Part shown: positions 14,472 through 14,702 of the stretch, piece by piece
How positions within the stretch are numbered: position 1 is the first letter of the stretch
How the letters are laid out: each line of letters opens with the position of its first letter
Origin: PNKC01 sp039917655
GTDB lineage: Bacteria; Chloroflexota; Dehalococcoidia; Tepidiformales; Tepidiformaceae
Length of the DNA stretch: 14,702 bases
Reading direction: 5' to 3'
Assembly: GCA_039917655.1 (NCBI GenBank)
Contig: JBDSJC010000308.1
Location: 1 to 14,702 of the forward strand
Program-made: the position numbers and the translations under genes
Notes under the pieces: model-generated
Told to the model about the DNA's origin: nothing
Seen by the model: only the letters and a program-made list of their open reading frames with translations
The model's database searches: none

Positions 14472-14702
14472 TTAGTCCGCGTAGTAGACGTGCGTGAGGA
14501 CCTTCTGGTCGCGGCCGAGGTCACGCTCGAATGTTGCCGCTTTGCCGTTCGCAGACTTGCTGACCAGCTTACCCCAGTCGCTCGGCGAGTTGAGGTCGCC
14601 GGTAGCTGGCGCAGGCAGTTGGCCGCCGCCAGCGGGCGTGGTGCTGCCAACGGTGGTTGTGCTGTCGAGATGGGTGTAGATGCTCTCAAGCTGCGCGTAG
14701 TC
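14472..14702 (-). CDS. C-terminal 76 residues of an unrecognised protein, cut by the right edge
   Basis: One minus-strand frame is open from the right edge to TAA at 14472-14474 and ends in VLTHVYYAD. A low-complexity stretch rich in Thr, Gly, Pro and Ala (TTTVGSTTPAGGGQLPAPAT) comes before a more ordered end with DWGKLVSKSANGKAATFERD. Such a linker is common in exported or multidomain proteins, but no signal peptide or known motif is in view, and I do not recognise the family. The terminator hairpin lies 25 nt past the stop with its T-rich side in this orientation, which supports a real gene end. Confidence 0.6.
   Translation of the reverse strand, partial: DYAQLESIYTHLDSTTTVGSTTPAGGGQLPAPATGDLNSPSDWGKLVSKSANGKAATFERDLGRDQKVLTHVYYAD

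Noticed and set aside
1..14702. CRISPR array, insertion sequence or complete tRNA gene
   Set aside because: No long regularly spaced repeats, no transposase and no complete tRNA fold were found.

Overview
The window is high-GC bacterial DNA. Its core is one long minus-strand operon, about 2.0 to 11.7 kb, for membrane-bound respiratory complex I (proton-pumping NADH:quinone oxidoreductase type), followed by the rRNA-maturation endonuclease gene ybeY. The order in the direction of transcription is nuoA, nuoC, nuoD, nuoH, nuoJ, nuoK, a small DUF2007-like gene, nuoL, nuoM, nuoN, ybeY. Almost every junction overlaps by 1 to 8 nt or has a gap of 10 nt or less, so the genes are probably translationally coupled. 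A good promoter candidate lies just before nuoA. The five subunits that carry iron-sulfur clusters or flavin (NuoB, E, F, G, I) are all absent; exactly the nine cofactor-free subunits are present, in conserved order. Gene content and protein style suggest an uncultured member of the Chloroflexota or a neighbouring phylum. This is an impression from the sequences, not a demonstrated placement.

Right of the operon, divergently transcribed, are a Gfo/Idh/MocA-family oxidoreductase (11947-13038) and, behind its own promoter, a crotonyl-CoA carboxylase/reductase (13155-14411). The latter is the signature enzyme of the ethylmalonyl-CoA pathway. A hairpin at 14422-14446 separates it from the 3' end of a convergent minus-strand gene that runs off the right edge. 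The 272-bp divergent region between nuoA and the Gfo/Idh/MocA gene holds a perfect 15-bp inverted repeat with a palindrome inside its loop.

The left 2 kb is different. It has an unrecognised minus-strand gene cut by the left edge and two tiny, ATGA-coupled excisionase-like helix-turn-helix genes on the plus strand. About 830 bp without a convincing gene follows. That stretch holds a perfect hairpin resembling a tRNA-Ser(GCU) anticodon arm and two clusters of AACG-core repeats spaced 9 to 11 bp. It reads like the edge of a decayed or unusual integrative element, but no integrase is visible.

The most notable points are the cofactor-free complex I operon, the apparent AUU start codon of ybeY, the helically phased repeat clusters, the inverted repeat between the divergent transcription units, and the small DUF2007-like gene inside the nuo operon.
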